Source: Rhodocyclaceae bacterium
GTDB lineage: Bacteria > Pseudomonadota > Gammaproteobacteria > Burkholderiales > Rhodocyclaceae
Reading direction: 5' to 3'
DNA: 64,000 nucleotides
Assembly: GCA_013791905.1 (NCBI GenBank)
Contig: VMSX01000006.1
Location: 1-64,000, forward strand
The notes under the pieces were generated by a model. That model had not been told where the DNA came from, made no database searches, and was given only the letters and a program-made list of their open reading frames with translations. This document shows, piece after piece, positions 44,591 through 51,977 of the stretch (position 1 is the first letter of the stretch; every line of letters begins with the position of its first letter). Position numbers and translations under genes: made by a program.

Positions 44591-44926
44591 ATGTCACCAC
44601 TGCTACTTGATCTTGAATCTGCTGCTGATGCGATCGGTATTGCGCGCGGCACATTACGCCGCTGGGCTTACGGGGCGCGTCCAGCACCGGCAGGATTTCC
44701 TCTGCCTGTCCGGCTTGGTCGCCTATTACGCTATCGCGTAGCGGATCTGGAGGCTTGGGTATCATCTCTAGCACCACAGGTTGGTGCTAGTTGTCGAGCG
44801 GTTTCGCGTGACCAGTATCAGCTCGGCCACGACAACCAGGAGCGTGAAGCGAACTCGCCGAATAGCTTACATGCCACTCGTCGCCCTCGCGGAAGGCCCA
44901 AGAAGCTCGCGGCGATCAATCCGTGA
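44591..44926 (+). CDS. AlpA/excisionase-like HTH protein with C-terminal AT-hook
   Basis: 111 residues from MSPLLLDLESAADAIGIARG. Its MerR-like helix-turn-helix (GTLRRWAYGARPAPAGFPLP, then VRLGRLLRYRVADLEAWVSS) is typical of element excisionases and AlpA activators. The last residues, RRPRGRPKK, match an AT-hook. Probably controls excision or element genes. The longer upstream frame lacks a ribosome site. Confidence 0.68.
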   Translation: MSPLLLDLESAADAIGIARGTLRRWAYGARPAPAGFPLPVRLGRLLRYRVADLEAWVSSLAPQVGASCRAVSRDQYQLGHDNQEREANSPNSLHATRRPRGRPKKLAAINP

Positions 44927-44974
44927 CATCTCTGTGCGACCTGGGTCGCAACCAATGTGGTGGTGTCCAATCTC

Positions 44975-46678
44975 TTAATCCAGACCGGATTCACTGAGAA
45001 ATCGCGATTCAAGGCCTTCCTCAATGGCGCTACTCAGGACAAGTCTATTCCTAGCCCGCGTCATGCCCACATATAGCAGTCGTCGCTCGTCTTCCTCTGT
45101 CGAATCGGTGTGGGGTAAGTTTCCATCTTCGCATCCCATAATCCAGACGTTATCGAACTCCAGCCCTTTCGAGGCATGTAGGGTCATGATCTGGATCGTT
45201 GGTTGCTGGCGGGCTTGATTGTTTCTCCCCAGAGCAGCGAGTCGCTGAGCCAGTGTGCCCGGCATTCTGGCCAAGACCGCTTCGAGCTTGTAAAGCATAT
45301 TGAGCTGGTTCGGCTTGCAGTAATCGGCCAGAAACCCGGCGATACCATGCACAACCAAGGCAGATCGACCTTTTGCGATCTGATCACACCACGAGGCAAG
45401 CCCCATTCTCAATTGCACTACGGTCTTCCTTGAGTCATCATCTTTCACCTGATCGATTGCCGCATCCAATCGACCAGCGCATCCCCCCGATGTTCTTCGC
45501 GAGTGATTGTTCACCCACTCGGCATGAATTCCGCAGAAGGACAGCGCATTGGCGATACCTGTCCATGAGTCATCGACGGCGCTTCGCAGGAGCCCAGCGA
45601 AAACGCTACCAATCGAGTGTTCCCAGATACTCTTGCCGCCCGTGCGCCGATAGGGAATGCCCATGTCGGTCAGTGCAACTTCGGCGGCATCGAGGATCAG
45701 GTTGGTACGCGAAAGAATTGCCCACTCCTGTTTGTCACCGCCATTTATGATTGTGTTGCCGATCTGATCGACCTCAGCCCATCGATCTGGCAAGCGCAGT
45801 ACATTTATTTCTCCGGAGGTCTCCTTGTGCGCGGAAATCTTCTTGGGCGCCCGATTATTGTTGTGCTCGATGAGTTTCGCCGCATGGGTGAGGATGTTGG
45901 GAGCGCAGCGGTAATTGATCGGCAAGGTAGTCTCAGTAGCTGATAGCGCAAAGGTCACTTCCTGGAGTCCTTCGTAGCCGAGGGCATGGCGGAAGGCGTA
46001 AAGGCTTTGATCGTCATCTCCGACCAAGGTCACTTCGATACCGGAGCGGCCATGAAGAAGGATCCACTCCATCTGCACCTCATCCATATCCTGCGCCTCA
46101 TCGACGAGAAGCCAGCGAATTGGCAGAGGGGACATTTCGCCACTTGTCATTTTGCTGACCGTGGTCAGTAGCAGATCGGAAAAATCCATGGATCCTTCGG
46201 ATTCCATCAGATCCTGGTACCCGTGAAAAACCGATTCAAGTGCCGGATCAGAAAACACAGGGAGTGCCAGACGGGACTTAACTCGGTCGATTCCCTGAAT
46301 AACATTCTCGAAGGACAGACTTGGAGCATGCTGTTTCCAGCATCGTCGTAGCACGGCAAGCCGTTCACCTTCTGCGAGCAGCCTCGGTGGCTTCCCTTTA
46401 CTGAAGCGCTTGATCTGCGCAAGCGCCAGCGAGTGAAATGTCCCGTCAGCGAGCCGTCTTGCGTGGCCAGGCCCGCAGGCTAGAAGAATTCGGGATCGAA
46501 GCTCATCCGCAGCATCCCGAGTGAAAGTCACTGCGCACAATCGACCTTTCTCGTTGTTGGCCAGAAGGTGAGCAGCCCGCGCCGAAAGAACCCGGGTTTT
46601 GCCGGAACCAGGACACGCCAGGATCGTGCAGTGCCCGCTAGCCGTTACGGCACGTTCCTGGTACAGATTGAGATTCAC
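44975..46678 (-). CDS. UvrD/Rep-type superfamily 1 helicase
   Basis: A 567-residue ATP-dependent helicase. Walker A CPGSGKT is near residue 22, motif II LLVDEAQDMDEVQ, motif III VGDDDQSLYAFRHA, motif V TLHASKGLEFDNVW, motif VI RRLLYVGMTRARNRL. It likely unwinds element DNA during transfer or repair. Stop of this gene and start of the next upstream one on the minus strand are 7 bases apart, so they share an operon. Confidence 0.92.
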   Translation of the reverse strand: MNLNLYQERAVTASGHCTILACPGSGKTRVLSARAAHLLANNEKGRLCAVTFTRDAADELRSRILLACGPGHARRLADGTFHSLALAQIKRFSKGKPPRLLAEGERLAVLRRCWKQHAPSLSFENVIQGIDRVKSRLALPVFSDPALESVFHGYQDLMESEGSMDFSDLLLTTVSKMTSGEMSPLPIRWLLVDEAQDMDEVQMEWILLHGRSGIEVTLVGDDDQSLYAFRHALGYEGLQEVTFALSATETTLPINYRCAPNILTHAAKLIEHNNNRAPKKISAHKETSGEINVLRLPDRWAEVDQIGNTIINGGDKQEWAILSRTNLILDAAEVALTDMGIPYRRTGGKSIWEHSIGSVFAGLLRSAVDDSWTGIANALSFCGIHAEWVNNHSRRTSGGCAGRLDAAIDQVKDDDSRKTVVQLRMGLASWCDQIAKGRSALVVHGIAGFLADYCKPNQLNMLYKLEAVLARMPGTLAQRLAALGRNNQARQQPTIQIMTLHASKGLEFDNVWIMGCEDGNLPHTDSTEEDERRLLYVGMTRARNRLVLSSAIEEGLESRFLSESGLD

Positions 46679-46685
46679 TCAACCC

Positions 46686-47336
46686 CTATGCGACTACTTG
46701 TTCAGGGACTGAAGCGGCAGTTTCGGGAGTGATTGCAACCACCTCTGCCTTCTCCTTGCCTTGAGACTCCTTTCTTCGAGCGGCCGTCATTGCACGACCG
46801 GAGATGGAACGAATGGTGCCAGCCAATCGAAGGATGCGGCGCTTCCAGTCATAGATGCTGCGGGAGTAGATGCCATCGGGGATAACGCCGGATAGCCAGA
46901 GGGTATCGAGCTTGGCCACCAGGGAATCGAATTCACGGATCAGGCCGATATAGCGCACTGCTCTTGGTGAGGTTATCTTCGCCTCGACCTCTTTCGGATG
47001 CGAGTAATCGATCCCGGAAAATTCAATCCCATTGGATTCGGCAAGCTTGTCCAGGCGAGCAACCTCCCCACGAATTTCTTCAAACATTGCACTCAGTCGC
47101 TCATCGACAATCCCCTCGACATCCCGCGCCTGATCGTCGGTACCGATAATTCTCAGAACGACTGACAGGGAGAAGATTGCCGTTGTACAGAGATCGAAAC
47201 CACGATCAAAAACCTGCTGGGCATGGAAGGAATGCAGGCGAACCTTCTGGGTGAAATAGGGATGACTTTTTGAACGATCTGATGCGGTGGGAACTTCCTT
47301 CAGTACTGCGGTTGTTGCTACCTCCTTGGCTGCCAT
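46686..47336 (-). CDS. AcaB / PFL_4669-like integrating-element protein (DUF1845 type)
   Basis: A 216-residue protein with the family pattern SHPYFTQKVRLHSFHAQQVF, then SPRAVRYIGLIREFDSLVAK and LDTLWLSGVIPD, recalled from conserved ICE proteins annotated as PFL_4669 family or AcaB-like regulators. It supports the view that the region is an ICE. A Lys/Glu-rich tail follows. It is transcribed away from the plus-strand leader-controlled genes. Confidence 0.62.
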   Translation of the reverse strand: MAAKEVATTAVLKEVPTASDRSKSHPYFTQKVRLHSFHAQQVFDRGFDLCTTAIFSLSVVLRIIGTDDQARDVEGIVDERLSAMFEEIRGEVARLDKLAESNGIEFSGIDYSHPKEVEAKITSPRAVRYIGLIREFDSLVAKLDTLWLSGVIPDGIYSRSIYDWKRRILRLAGTIRSISGRAMTAARRKESQGKEKAEVVAITPETAASVPEQVVA

Positions 47337-47431
47337 TTTGGGTTTCTCCCGATGAGTTAAACCGCATCATCATAAAAAATGGAATGCCCAAAACTGAGCC
47401 GAAAAGCACACCAAAACGCACTGTTTAGACA

Positions 47432-47459
47432 TTGCTATTGCTAAAACGGTCGTTACAAT
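47432..47459 (+). promoter_or_regulatory. Candidate promoter for a non-coding RNA
   Basis: TTGCTA (47432-47437) and TACAAT (47454-47459) with a 16-base spacer. It would start transcription near 47466, at the first YAGCTGG motif. Confidence 0.45.
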
Positions 47460-47470
47460 GAAGCCATTCA

Positions 47471-47534
47471 TTCGAGGTGCGTAATGCCTTCGATGCTTCG
47501 GTAGCTGGCCGAAAAAAACAAACAGCATTCATCC
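47471..47534 (+). ncRNA. YAGCTGG structured motif, copy 1
   Basis: Hairpin TCGAGG...CCTTCGA, then stem TTCGG/CCGAA closing TAGCTGG (47502-47508), then AACAAACAGCATTCA. GCTG of the loop can pair with the downstream CAGC, giving a pseudoknot. Confidence 0.6.
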
Positions 47535-47735
47535 GTCGATCGCGTCATGCGCGACGACGAACAAAAAGGGGCCGAAGCGCCCATCCCCGTACCGCAGGGC
47601 AATGCGGCTGGGCTTGGGTGCAGATGTAAGACCTTGCATGCGCGTTGTTTGCGCGTGTCGAGGCAGCGTACCCCGTGATCCTGCGTCAAAGGACTTCAAC
47701 CATCGAGATCGGCGCTCCAAAAGAGCCTTGATCTC

Positions 47736-47762
47736 CCGCCTGCGAATGCAGGACGGTTTTTT
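47736..47762 (+). terminator. Intrinsic terminator
   Basis: CCG-CCTGC pairs with GCAGG-A-CGG around GAAT and is followed by TTTTTT. It lies directly before leader 1. Confidence 0.75.
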
Positions 47763-47763
47763 A

Positions 47764-47829
47764 ACCCTGCGGGGGCTATCACGCCCCGCGATGGGCGTGG
47801 TGCCTCCGCTTTTTCATTCTGGAGGCATC
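47764..47829 (+). promoter_or_regulatory. Structured leader 1, Shine-Dalgarno sequestering
   Basis: Stem GCGGGG/CCCCGC (47769-47774, 47784-47789). Loop CACG can pair with CGTG (47796-47799). Anti-SD TGCCTCC (47801-47807) is exactly complementary to SD GGAGGCA (47821-47827). Confidence 0.65.
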
Positions 47830-48186
47830 ATGGAAAAAGTTCTTCTTGTCATGGCACTGCTGGGTTCTGTGTATCTGGCACTGCGCGGTCTGGTCAAGGT
47901 CGGAAGGTTGCTGATGGCGTTGTTGATGCCGAAGGCAATTCCCATCCTCCCCAGCGCAGTACGGAAGCTGGACACCACGGGGATGGCCGTGCCCAACGAC
48001 GAAGTTGAAGATTGGTCGAAGTACGAAGTTCCGGCGTTCATCCGGCGCGGCATTCCCATGCCCGTGCTGGAGCCGGCAAGCGCAAAACCTACAAAAACCC
48101 GCAAGCGCAGGAGTAAGGCAAAGTCCAACGGCAAAGCCGTCACGGACGTTACGCCCGAGTCTCCTGCCTTCGAGTTTGTGGCTTAA
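47830..48186 (+). CDS. Small membrane-anchored hypothetical protein
   Basis: A 118-residue protein from MEKVLLVMALLGSVYLALRG. One N-terminal hydrophobic helix is followed by a soluble part with DEVEDWSKYEVPAFIRRGIP and a very basic Lys/Arg stretch (TKTRKRRSKAKSNGK). Not recognised. It is the first coding gene of the plus-strand series and sits behind leader 1, whose SD fixes this start. Confidence 0.65.
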   Translation: MEKVLLVMALLGSVYLALRGLVKVGRLLMALLMPKAIPILPSAVRKLDTTGMAVPNDEVEDWSKYEVPAFIRRGIPMPVLEPASAKPTKTRKRRSKAKSNGKAVTDVTPESPAFEFVA

Positions 48187-48196
48187 ACAGTTTTTC

Positions 48197-48264
48197 AACC
48201 CCGCGGGGGCTATCACGCCCCCGCAAGGGGCGTGGTGCCTCCGCATTTTCTATCTGGAGGCATC
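48197..48264 (+). promoter_or_regulatory. Structured leader 2
   Basis: Perfect 8-base stem GCGGGGGC/GCCCCCGC (48203-48210, 48217-48224). Alternative perfect 8-base stem CACGCCCC/GGGGCGTG (48214-48221, 48227-48234). Anti-SD TGCCTCC (48236-48242) pairs SD GGAGGCA (48256-48262). Confidence 0.7.
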
Positions 48265-48342
48265 ATGTCGCTCGTCATCATCGCTTGCTGTATCACTGGT
48301 TGGATCATCAGCCGTCCCGTTGTCCGGGTGCTGGGCATCTAA
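48265..48342 (+). CDS. 25-residue hydrophobic microprotein
   Basis: MSLVIIACCITGWIISRPVV followed by RVLGI. Mostly one membrane helix with the C-terminal motif G-W-IISRP-V. It has its own well-formed leader and SD, which argues that it is translated. A paralogue follows at 48491. Function unknown; too short for homology by eye. Confidence 0.55.
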   Translation: MSLVIIACCITGWIISRPVVRVLGI

Positions 48343-48373
48343 CCGGCAGCAGCATTAATCGCCTGTGGGAATC

Positions 48374-48421
48374 CCCGCAGGCCTAATCGCTTTCGAGAGA
48401 GAGCCATTAGGCCTGCGGGGT
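48374..48421 (+). promoter_or_regulatory. Perfect 15-base inverted repeat between microprotein genes
   Basis: CCCCGCAGGCCTAAT and ATTAGGCCTGCGGGG enclose an 18-base loop. No T-run follows, so a processing or regulatory hairpin is more likely than a terminator. Confidence 0.55.
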
Positions 48422-48490
48422 TGCTACGGGCGCGAATCAAGCCTGGCAATTCCTGTGGGGTTTTCAATCAACCCGACTAGGAGCCTAGCC

Positions 48491-48574
48491 ATGATATTTG
48501 CGATCTTCACCATGTGCGTCATTTCAGGATTCATCATCAGTCGTCCGATCGTCAAGGCGTTCGGGTTACGGTGA
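48491..48574 (+). CDS. 27-residue hydrophobic microprotein, paralogue
   Basis: MIFAIFTMCVISGFIISRPI followed by VKAFGLR. Shares G-[WF]-IISRP-[VI]-V-[RK] with the 48265 product. An AGGAG site eight bases upstream fixes the ATG; the longer open frame upstream is not needed. Probably a single-span membrane peptide. Confidence 0.5.
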   Translation: MIFAIFTMCVISGFIISRPIVKAFGLR

Positions 48575-48593
48575 GAACCAGGGAACGGATGCC

Positions 48594-48752
48594 ATGAGCC
48601 TGTCGCATCTTTTTGAAAAGGTGGTCCAGGGTGACCGTAACGCATGTAGCTCGATCGATGCGGACACCATGGATCAATTGATCCAATGGGCGTGCGATCA
48701 CAAAGTTCTTTGGAAACTCCGAGACGCTTTGTGCAATCTCGCGCCAGTTTAA
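48594..48752 (+). CDS. Hypothetical 52-residue protein
   Basis: MSLSHLFEKVVQGDRNACSS, then a predicted helical rest (DTMDQLIQWACDHKVLWKLR). A GGGAACGG stretch lies upstream. No function recognised and no leader of the family in front; possibly translated by read-on from the microprotein gene. Confidence 0.4.
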   Translation: MSLSHLFEKVVQGDRNACSSIDADTMDQLIQWACDHKVLWKLRDALCNLAPV

Positions 48753-48765
48753 TGAGCATGTCAGA

Positions 48766-48790
48766 GTCCGGCGTCACGACGCTGGACTTT
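48766..48790 (+). terminator. Intrinsic terminator
   Basis: GTCC-G-GCGTC pairs with GACGC-T-GGAC, followed by TTT. It immediately precedes YAGCTGG motif 2, whose first hairpin uses the T-run. Confidence 0.6.
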
Positions 48791-48892
48791 CCTGAAAGCA
48801 TTCGAGAGTGCATTCAGGAAAGTTGAAATTGTCGCTCTGGTTATTCTGGAGCTTCATGGCGGTAGCTGGCCGCTCGAAATAAGCAGCATCCA
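48788..48892 (+). ncRNA. YAGCTGG structured motif, copy 2
   Basis: Hairpin 1 TTTCCTGAA/TTCAGGAAA (perfect, 9 bases), hairpin 2 GCTC...GAGC around GGTTATTC, hairpin 3 GCGG/CCGC (48859-48873) closing TAGCTGG, then AAATAAGCAGCATCCA. Confidence 0.65.
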
Positions 48893-48920
48893 AAGTGGTC
48901 AGAGATGGCCAACTCAGTTC

Positions 48921-48982
48921 CCTAACCGGGGCATCGCGCCCCTGCTGGGGGAGTGGTGCTCCATTACCTTGGAGGTACCACC
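48921..48982 (+). promoter_or_regulatory. Structured leader 3
   Basis: Stem GGGGC/GCCCC (48928-48942). Anti-SD arm GTGGT + CTCCA (48953-48963) pairs TGGAG + ACCAC (48970-48981) over the ribosome site. Confidence 0.55.
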
Positions 48983-49933
48983 ATGAAGATGGAAAACGTA
49001 GGTCTGTTGTCGATGTCTTCCGAGCAATATCACAGCAACAAGGAGGCTGTTGGACACTCAGGTCTGGTGAAGCTGATGCGTTCACCTGCGCATTATCAGG
49101 AGTACGTAGCCAATCCGCCTGAGCCAACGCCGGCCATGGCTTTCGGGACCGCGCTGCATATGGCGGTTCTGGAACCGGCTGAGTTCTCCTCGGTGTATTC
49201 AGTCTTCGATGAATCCAGGCTGGAAGGCACATTGCAATCCCTGGATGATTACAAGTCTGCGGCTGAAGCGCTGAGCATCAAGGTTGGGAAGATGAAGAAG
49301 GATGAGATCAAGGATGCCATCAAGGTAGCCGATGTCGATTCCCGTTTCATGTTCCGTGAAGATGCGATCGCCAGACTGTACGGCGGCAAGCAGATTCTGC
49401 AACCGACAGCAATGTTGTCCATTCAGTCGATTCAGGCCAGCATCTCCCGGCATACGGGTGCGGCGCGTTTGCTCTCCACAGGGCTGGCGGAAATGTCAGG
49501 CTTCTGGATGGATTCAGAAACCGGGATCCCGTGCAAATGTCGCCCTGACTGGCTGGTTATGGCAGGCGAAATGACCACCGGCATCGTGGATGTGAAGTCT
49601 TGCTGCGATGCCTCGGCAGAAGGTTTTGCCCGAGTTATTGCAACGATGGGCTACGACCTGCAGGCAGCCTATTATCAGGACGGGATAAAAGCCCTGACGG
49701 GCCGTACGCTTCCGTTCCATTTCATTGCTGTCGAGAAGGACGCCCCGTTTGCAACGGCGGTCTACAAGGCAAGTGACGAAATGATCGAGGTCGGCCGTGC
49801 GAAGTATCGCGGCGCACTTCAGCTGCTGAAGTGGTGTCGAGAAAACGACCAATGGCCGGCTTACCAACCGAGCGGTGTGATCGAAGAGATCGATCTGCCG
49901 CGCTGGGCAGCTAACTTCAATCTGGATGACTAG
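48983..49933 (+). CDS. RecE-like PD-(D/E)XK exonuclease
   Basis: A 316-residue protein. Early VGHSGLVKLMRSPAHYQEYV and MAFGTALHMAVLEPAEF, then the nuclease core CKCRPDWLV and GIVDVKSCCDAS, with the QAAYYQDGI glutamine/tyrosine motif, as in exodeoxyribonuclease VIII/YqaJ-like enzymes. It resects DNA ends for the RecT annealase encoded next. The start at 48983 follows GGAGG in leader 3. Confidence 0.85.
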   Translation: MKMENVGLLSMSSEQYHSNKEAVGHSGLVKLMRSPAHYQEYVANPPEPTPAMAFGTALHMAVLEPAEFSSVYSVFDESRLEGTLQSLDDYKSAAEALSIKVGKMKKDEIKDAIKVADVDSRFMFREDAIARLYGGKQILQPTAMLSIQSIQASISRHTGAARLLSTGLAEMSGFWMDSETGIPCKCRPDWLVMAGEMTTGIVDVKSCCDASAEGFARVIATMGYDLQAAYYQDGIKALTGRTLPFHFIAVEKDAPFATAVYKASDEMIEVGRAKYRGALQLLKWCRENDQWPAYQPSGVIEEIDLPRWAANFNLDD

Positions 49934-50195
49934 CATGTTGTCCAATCCGGTTGAGGCGCTTGCGGACTACCTCCATGAGGTTGGCCAGCCAATCCTTGAT
50001 CTGGCAGCCAAGACAAGACGGAAGGCCGAAGCCCTTAGACAGGCAGAAGCCGAAGTCGCTCGTTGTCGCCGCGAATTGAAGCAAAGTCGTCGGCTGCTCA
50101 TGGCCTGCGTCAAGCGTAACTATGTCATTTCGGAAATCGAGACGGCGGATGTTATGTGCAACAGAAACAACGGCAGCCCGTACTGGGCACCGTAA
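49926..50195 (+). CDS. Hypothetical coiled-coil protein between recE-like and recT
   Basis: An 89-residue protein whose start overlaps the nuclease stop by eight bases. Residues 25-65 form a heptad-like charged helix (AKTRRKAEALRQAEAEVARC). It may help the RecE/RecT pair, but nothing specific is recognised. ATG at 49935 is an alternative start. Confidence 0.6.
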   Translation: MTSMLSNPVEALADYLHEVGQPILDLAAKTRRKAEALRQAEAEVARCRRELKQSRRLLMACVKRNYVISEIETADVMCNRNNGSPYWAP

Positions 50196-50211
50196 TAATC
50201 AGAAGTTCTCA

Positions 50212-50283
50212 ACCCTCGGCGGGCCGCCATGCTCCCGCCAGGGACATGGTGCTCGCCTTTTACTTTCATGAAGGAGATCCACC
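50212..50283 (+). promoter_or_regulatory. Structured leader 4 (recT)
   Basis: Stem GGCGGG/CCCGCC (50218-50239). Loop CCATG (50227-50231) pairs CATGG (50245-50249), which overlaps the anti-SD GGTGCTC (50248-50254) facing GAG and CACC (50274-50283). The two pairings exclude each other. Confidence 0.65.
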
Positions 50284-51387
50284 ATGTCATTGCAAGCACT
50301 CAAGAACATCAATCGCAACGCTGCCGCAGACGCAAACGAGCAGCCCAAGAACTTCCCGGCCATGCTGGAGCAGTTCAAGGGGGAAATCGCCCGAGCCCTG
50401 CCCAAGCACATCAACCCGGATCGCATGGCGCGGATTGCGCTGACGGCGTTCCGTATGACGCCGAAGCTTGGCGAGTGCGACCCCCGCAGTGTTTTTGCGG
50501 CGGTCATACAGTCCTCGCAGATGGGTCTGGAGGTCGGGCTGATGGGAGAGGCGCACCTGGTGCCATTCGGTAACCAGTGTCAGCTGATTCCCGGTTACAC
50601 CGGACTCATGAAGCTGGCACGTCAATCGGGATTGGTTCAGGACATCTATGCCCATGAGGTTCGTGTGAATGACCAGTTCACCTTGAAACTCGGCATGGAG
50701 CGCAGCTTGGAGCACGACCCGATGACAGGGTTTGGCGGTTTCCCGGCATCCGATGAAGAGCGCGGCGACGTGGCAGGCTTTTATGCCGTCGCTGTGTTCA
50801 AGGACGGTAGCAGGACGTTCGTGGCGATGGGACGCAAGGAAGTCGAGAAGATCCGCGATAACTCGCGGGGCTATCAGGCAGCCAAGCGCTACAAGAAAGA
50901 GTCCGTCTGGGACTCGGACTTTACCGCGATGGGACTCAAGACGGCGATTCGTCGGCTCTGCAAGTTCCTGCCGAAATCTCCCGAACTGGCGGCTGCGCTT
51001 GCACTCGATGCAGCATCCGAGCAGGGTAAGGAACAGAACCTGAATCTGAACGATGTTATCGAGGGCAATTACGCCCCGGTGGTCGATGAGGAAACGGGCG
51101 AAATTACCGAACCCGACGTTGCGCAAGCCACCCAAGCCAAGGTTGCCGAAAAGCCGGCTGAGCCCGCCAAAGCCAAGACCGCGCCCGCTGCCAAAGCGGA
51201 TGCCGCCAAGGCCGAGGATGCGCCCAACCCGAAGCTGAAGGTGATCTTCGATCAGATGGCCGCCGCAAAGACCATTGAAGCGCTGGATGAGATCTACATC
51301 CGCGCCGAAGGTGAGCTTGACGGTACCGAACTGGAGGCACTGATGCGCGAATACCGCAAGTGCAAGAGCCAGGATGGCCTGTTCTGA
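50284..51387 (+). CDS. recT: RecT-family single-strand annealing protein
   Basis: A 367-residue protein with the RecT core (LTAFRMTPKLGECDPRSVFA, then AVIQSSQMGLEVGLMGEAHL, then LIPGYTGLMKLARQSG). An Ala/Lys-rich linker follows from about residue 280, then a conserved-looking C-terminal helix pair. It anneals homologous single strands with the upstream nuclease, supporting element recombination and repair after transfer. Confidence 0.94.
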   Translation: MSLQALKNINRNAAADANEQPKNFPAMLEQFKGEIARALPKHINPDRMARIALTAFRMTPKLGECDPRSVFAAVIQSSQMGLEVGLMGEAHLVPFGNQCQLIPGYTGLMKLARQSGLVQDIYAHEVRVNDQFTLKLGMERSLEHDPMTGFGGFPASDEERGDVAGFYAVAVFKDGSRTFVAMGRKEVEKIRDNSRGYQAAKRYKKESVWDSDFTAMGLKTAIRRLCKFLPKSPELAAALALDAASEQGKEQNLNLNDVIEGNYAPVVDEETGEITEPDVAQATQAKVAEKPAEPAKAKTAPAAKADAAKAEDAPNPKLKVIFDQMAAAKTIEALDEIYIRAEGELDGTELEALMREYRKCKSQDGLF

Positions 51388-51400
51388 TTCAACAACGAAC

Positions 51401-51532
51401 CCTACGCGCTTCGGCGCGTGGGTTTTCCCAGGGGTGTTCCATGAGTGCCCCTCGGCAAACCCAGATTCTTCCTCTCGGTTATCCGGAAGGCTGATAGTCG
51501 TAGCTGGCGACTCAAACCAAACAGCATTCAAG
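51401..51532 (+). ncRNA. Terminator plus YAGCTGG structured motif, copy 3
   Basis: ACGCGC-TTCG-GCGCGT with TTTT is a terminator behind recT. Then GGGTTT...AAACCC hairpin, TCGGTTATCCGG hairpin, and stem AGTCG/CGACT (51496-51512) closing TAGCTGG, followed by AAACCAAACAGCATTCA. The 132 bases recur at 56924-57055 with four differences. Confidence 0.7.
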
Positions 51533-51564
51533 ATCACCTGCTGGAAACGGTCGGTGCCCAATAA

Positions 51565-51713
51565 CCCTGCCGGGGAGACTCTTCCCGACAGGGAATCTCC
51601 TTTGCGCTGGGTTTTCCCAACGCCCCACTCAGGGCCTGCCATAGCGTCTAGCCCACTGGGCGTTACGGCAGGCCCTGTTTGGGGTTTTGCTTCAAATCGC
51701 AAAGGAGATCTAC
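51565..51713 (+). promoter_or_regulatory. Structured leader 5, long form
   Basis: Stem CCCTG-C-CGGG / CCCG-A-CAGGG (51565-51593). Loop GAGA pairs TCTC (51596-51599), which lies inside a 12-base anti-SD (51595-51606). That anti-SD is perfectly complementary to 51698-51709, including AAGGAGAT. A GGCCTGCC/GGCAGGCC hairpin sits between the arms. Confidence 0.7.
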
Positions 51714-51965
51714 ATGAAAATCATCGATGCAATTCCTGTATTGAATTCACTCCACAAGGTGAATCTCGTTGAAAGCGCCGGCCAGTATGCAATTATTTGC
51801 CAGGCACTCAACCGGTCTGCACTCATCGTTCAGCAAAACATGACGCGTGAAGCGGCCAAGTCCTATTGGTGGCGCATGTGCATGTCCCACTTCTACGGCG
51901 TAACACATAACCTTCATGATGCAGAGGTGATGGCTGATCGTCGTGTTGGTGAAACTATTCATTGA
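51714..51965 (+). CDS. Hypothetical protein
   Basis: An 83-residue protein from MKIIDAIPVLNSLHKVNLVE with aromatic-rich SYWWRMCMSHFYGV. Not recognised. The start is fixed by AAGGAGAT five bases upstream. It has the longest SD-sequestering leader in the element. Confidence 0.55.
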   Translation: MKIIDAIPVLNSLHKVNLVESAGQYAIICQALNRSALIVQQNMTREAAKSYWWRMCMSHFYGVTHNLHDAEVMADRRVGETIH

Positions 51966-51977
51966 ATGGGGATGACC

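Larger units (their letters stand above)
47466..47762 (+). ncRNA. Candidate non-coding RNA beginning with YAGCTGG motif 1
   Basis: About 297 bases between a promoter-like sequence and a strong terminator, without a convincing reading frame. Its 5' part carries the YAGCTGG motif (stem TTCGG/CCGAA at 47497-47513, loop TAGCTGG). The middle contains several complementary GC-rich stretches. It could be an independent RNA of the element or a long attenuated leader of the gene at 47830. Confidence 0.4.

Noticed and set aside
51480-51535. Hammerhead-like ribozyme suggested by CTGATA near a small stem
   Set aside because: The core lacks the required CUGANGA and GAAA boxes in the right places; only superficial likeness.
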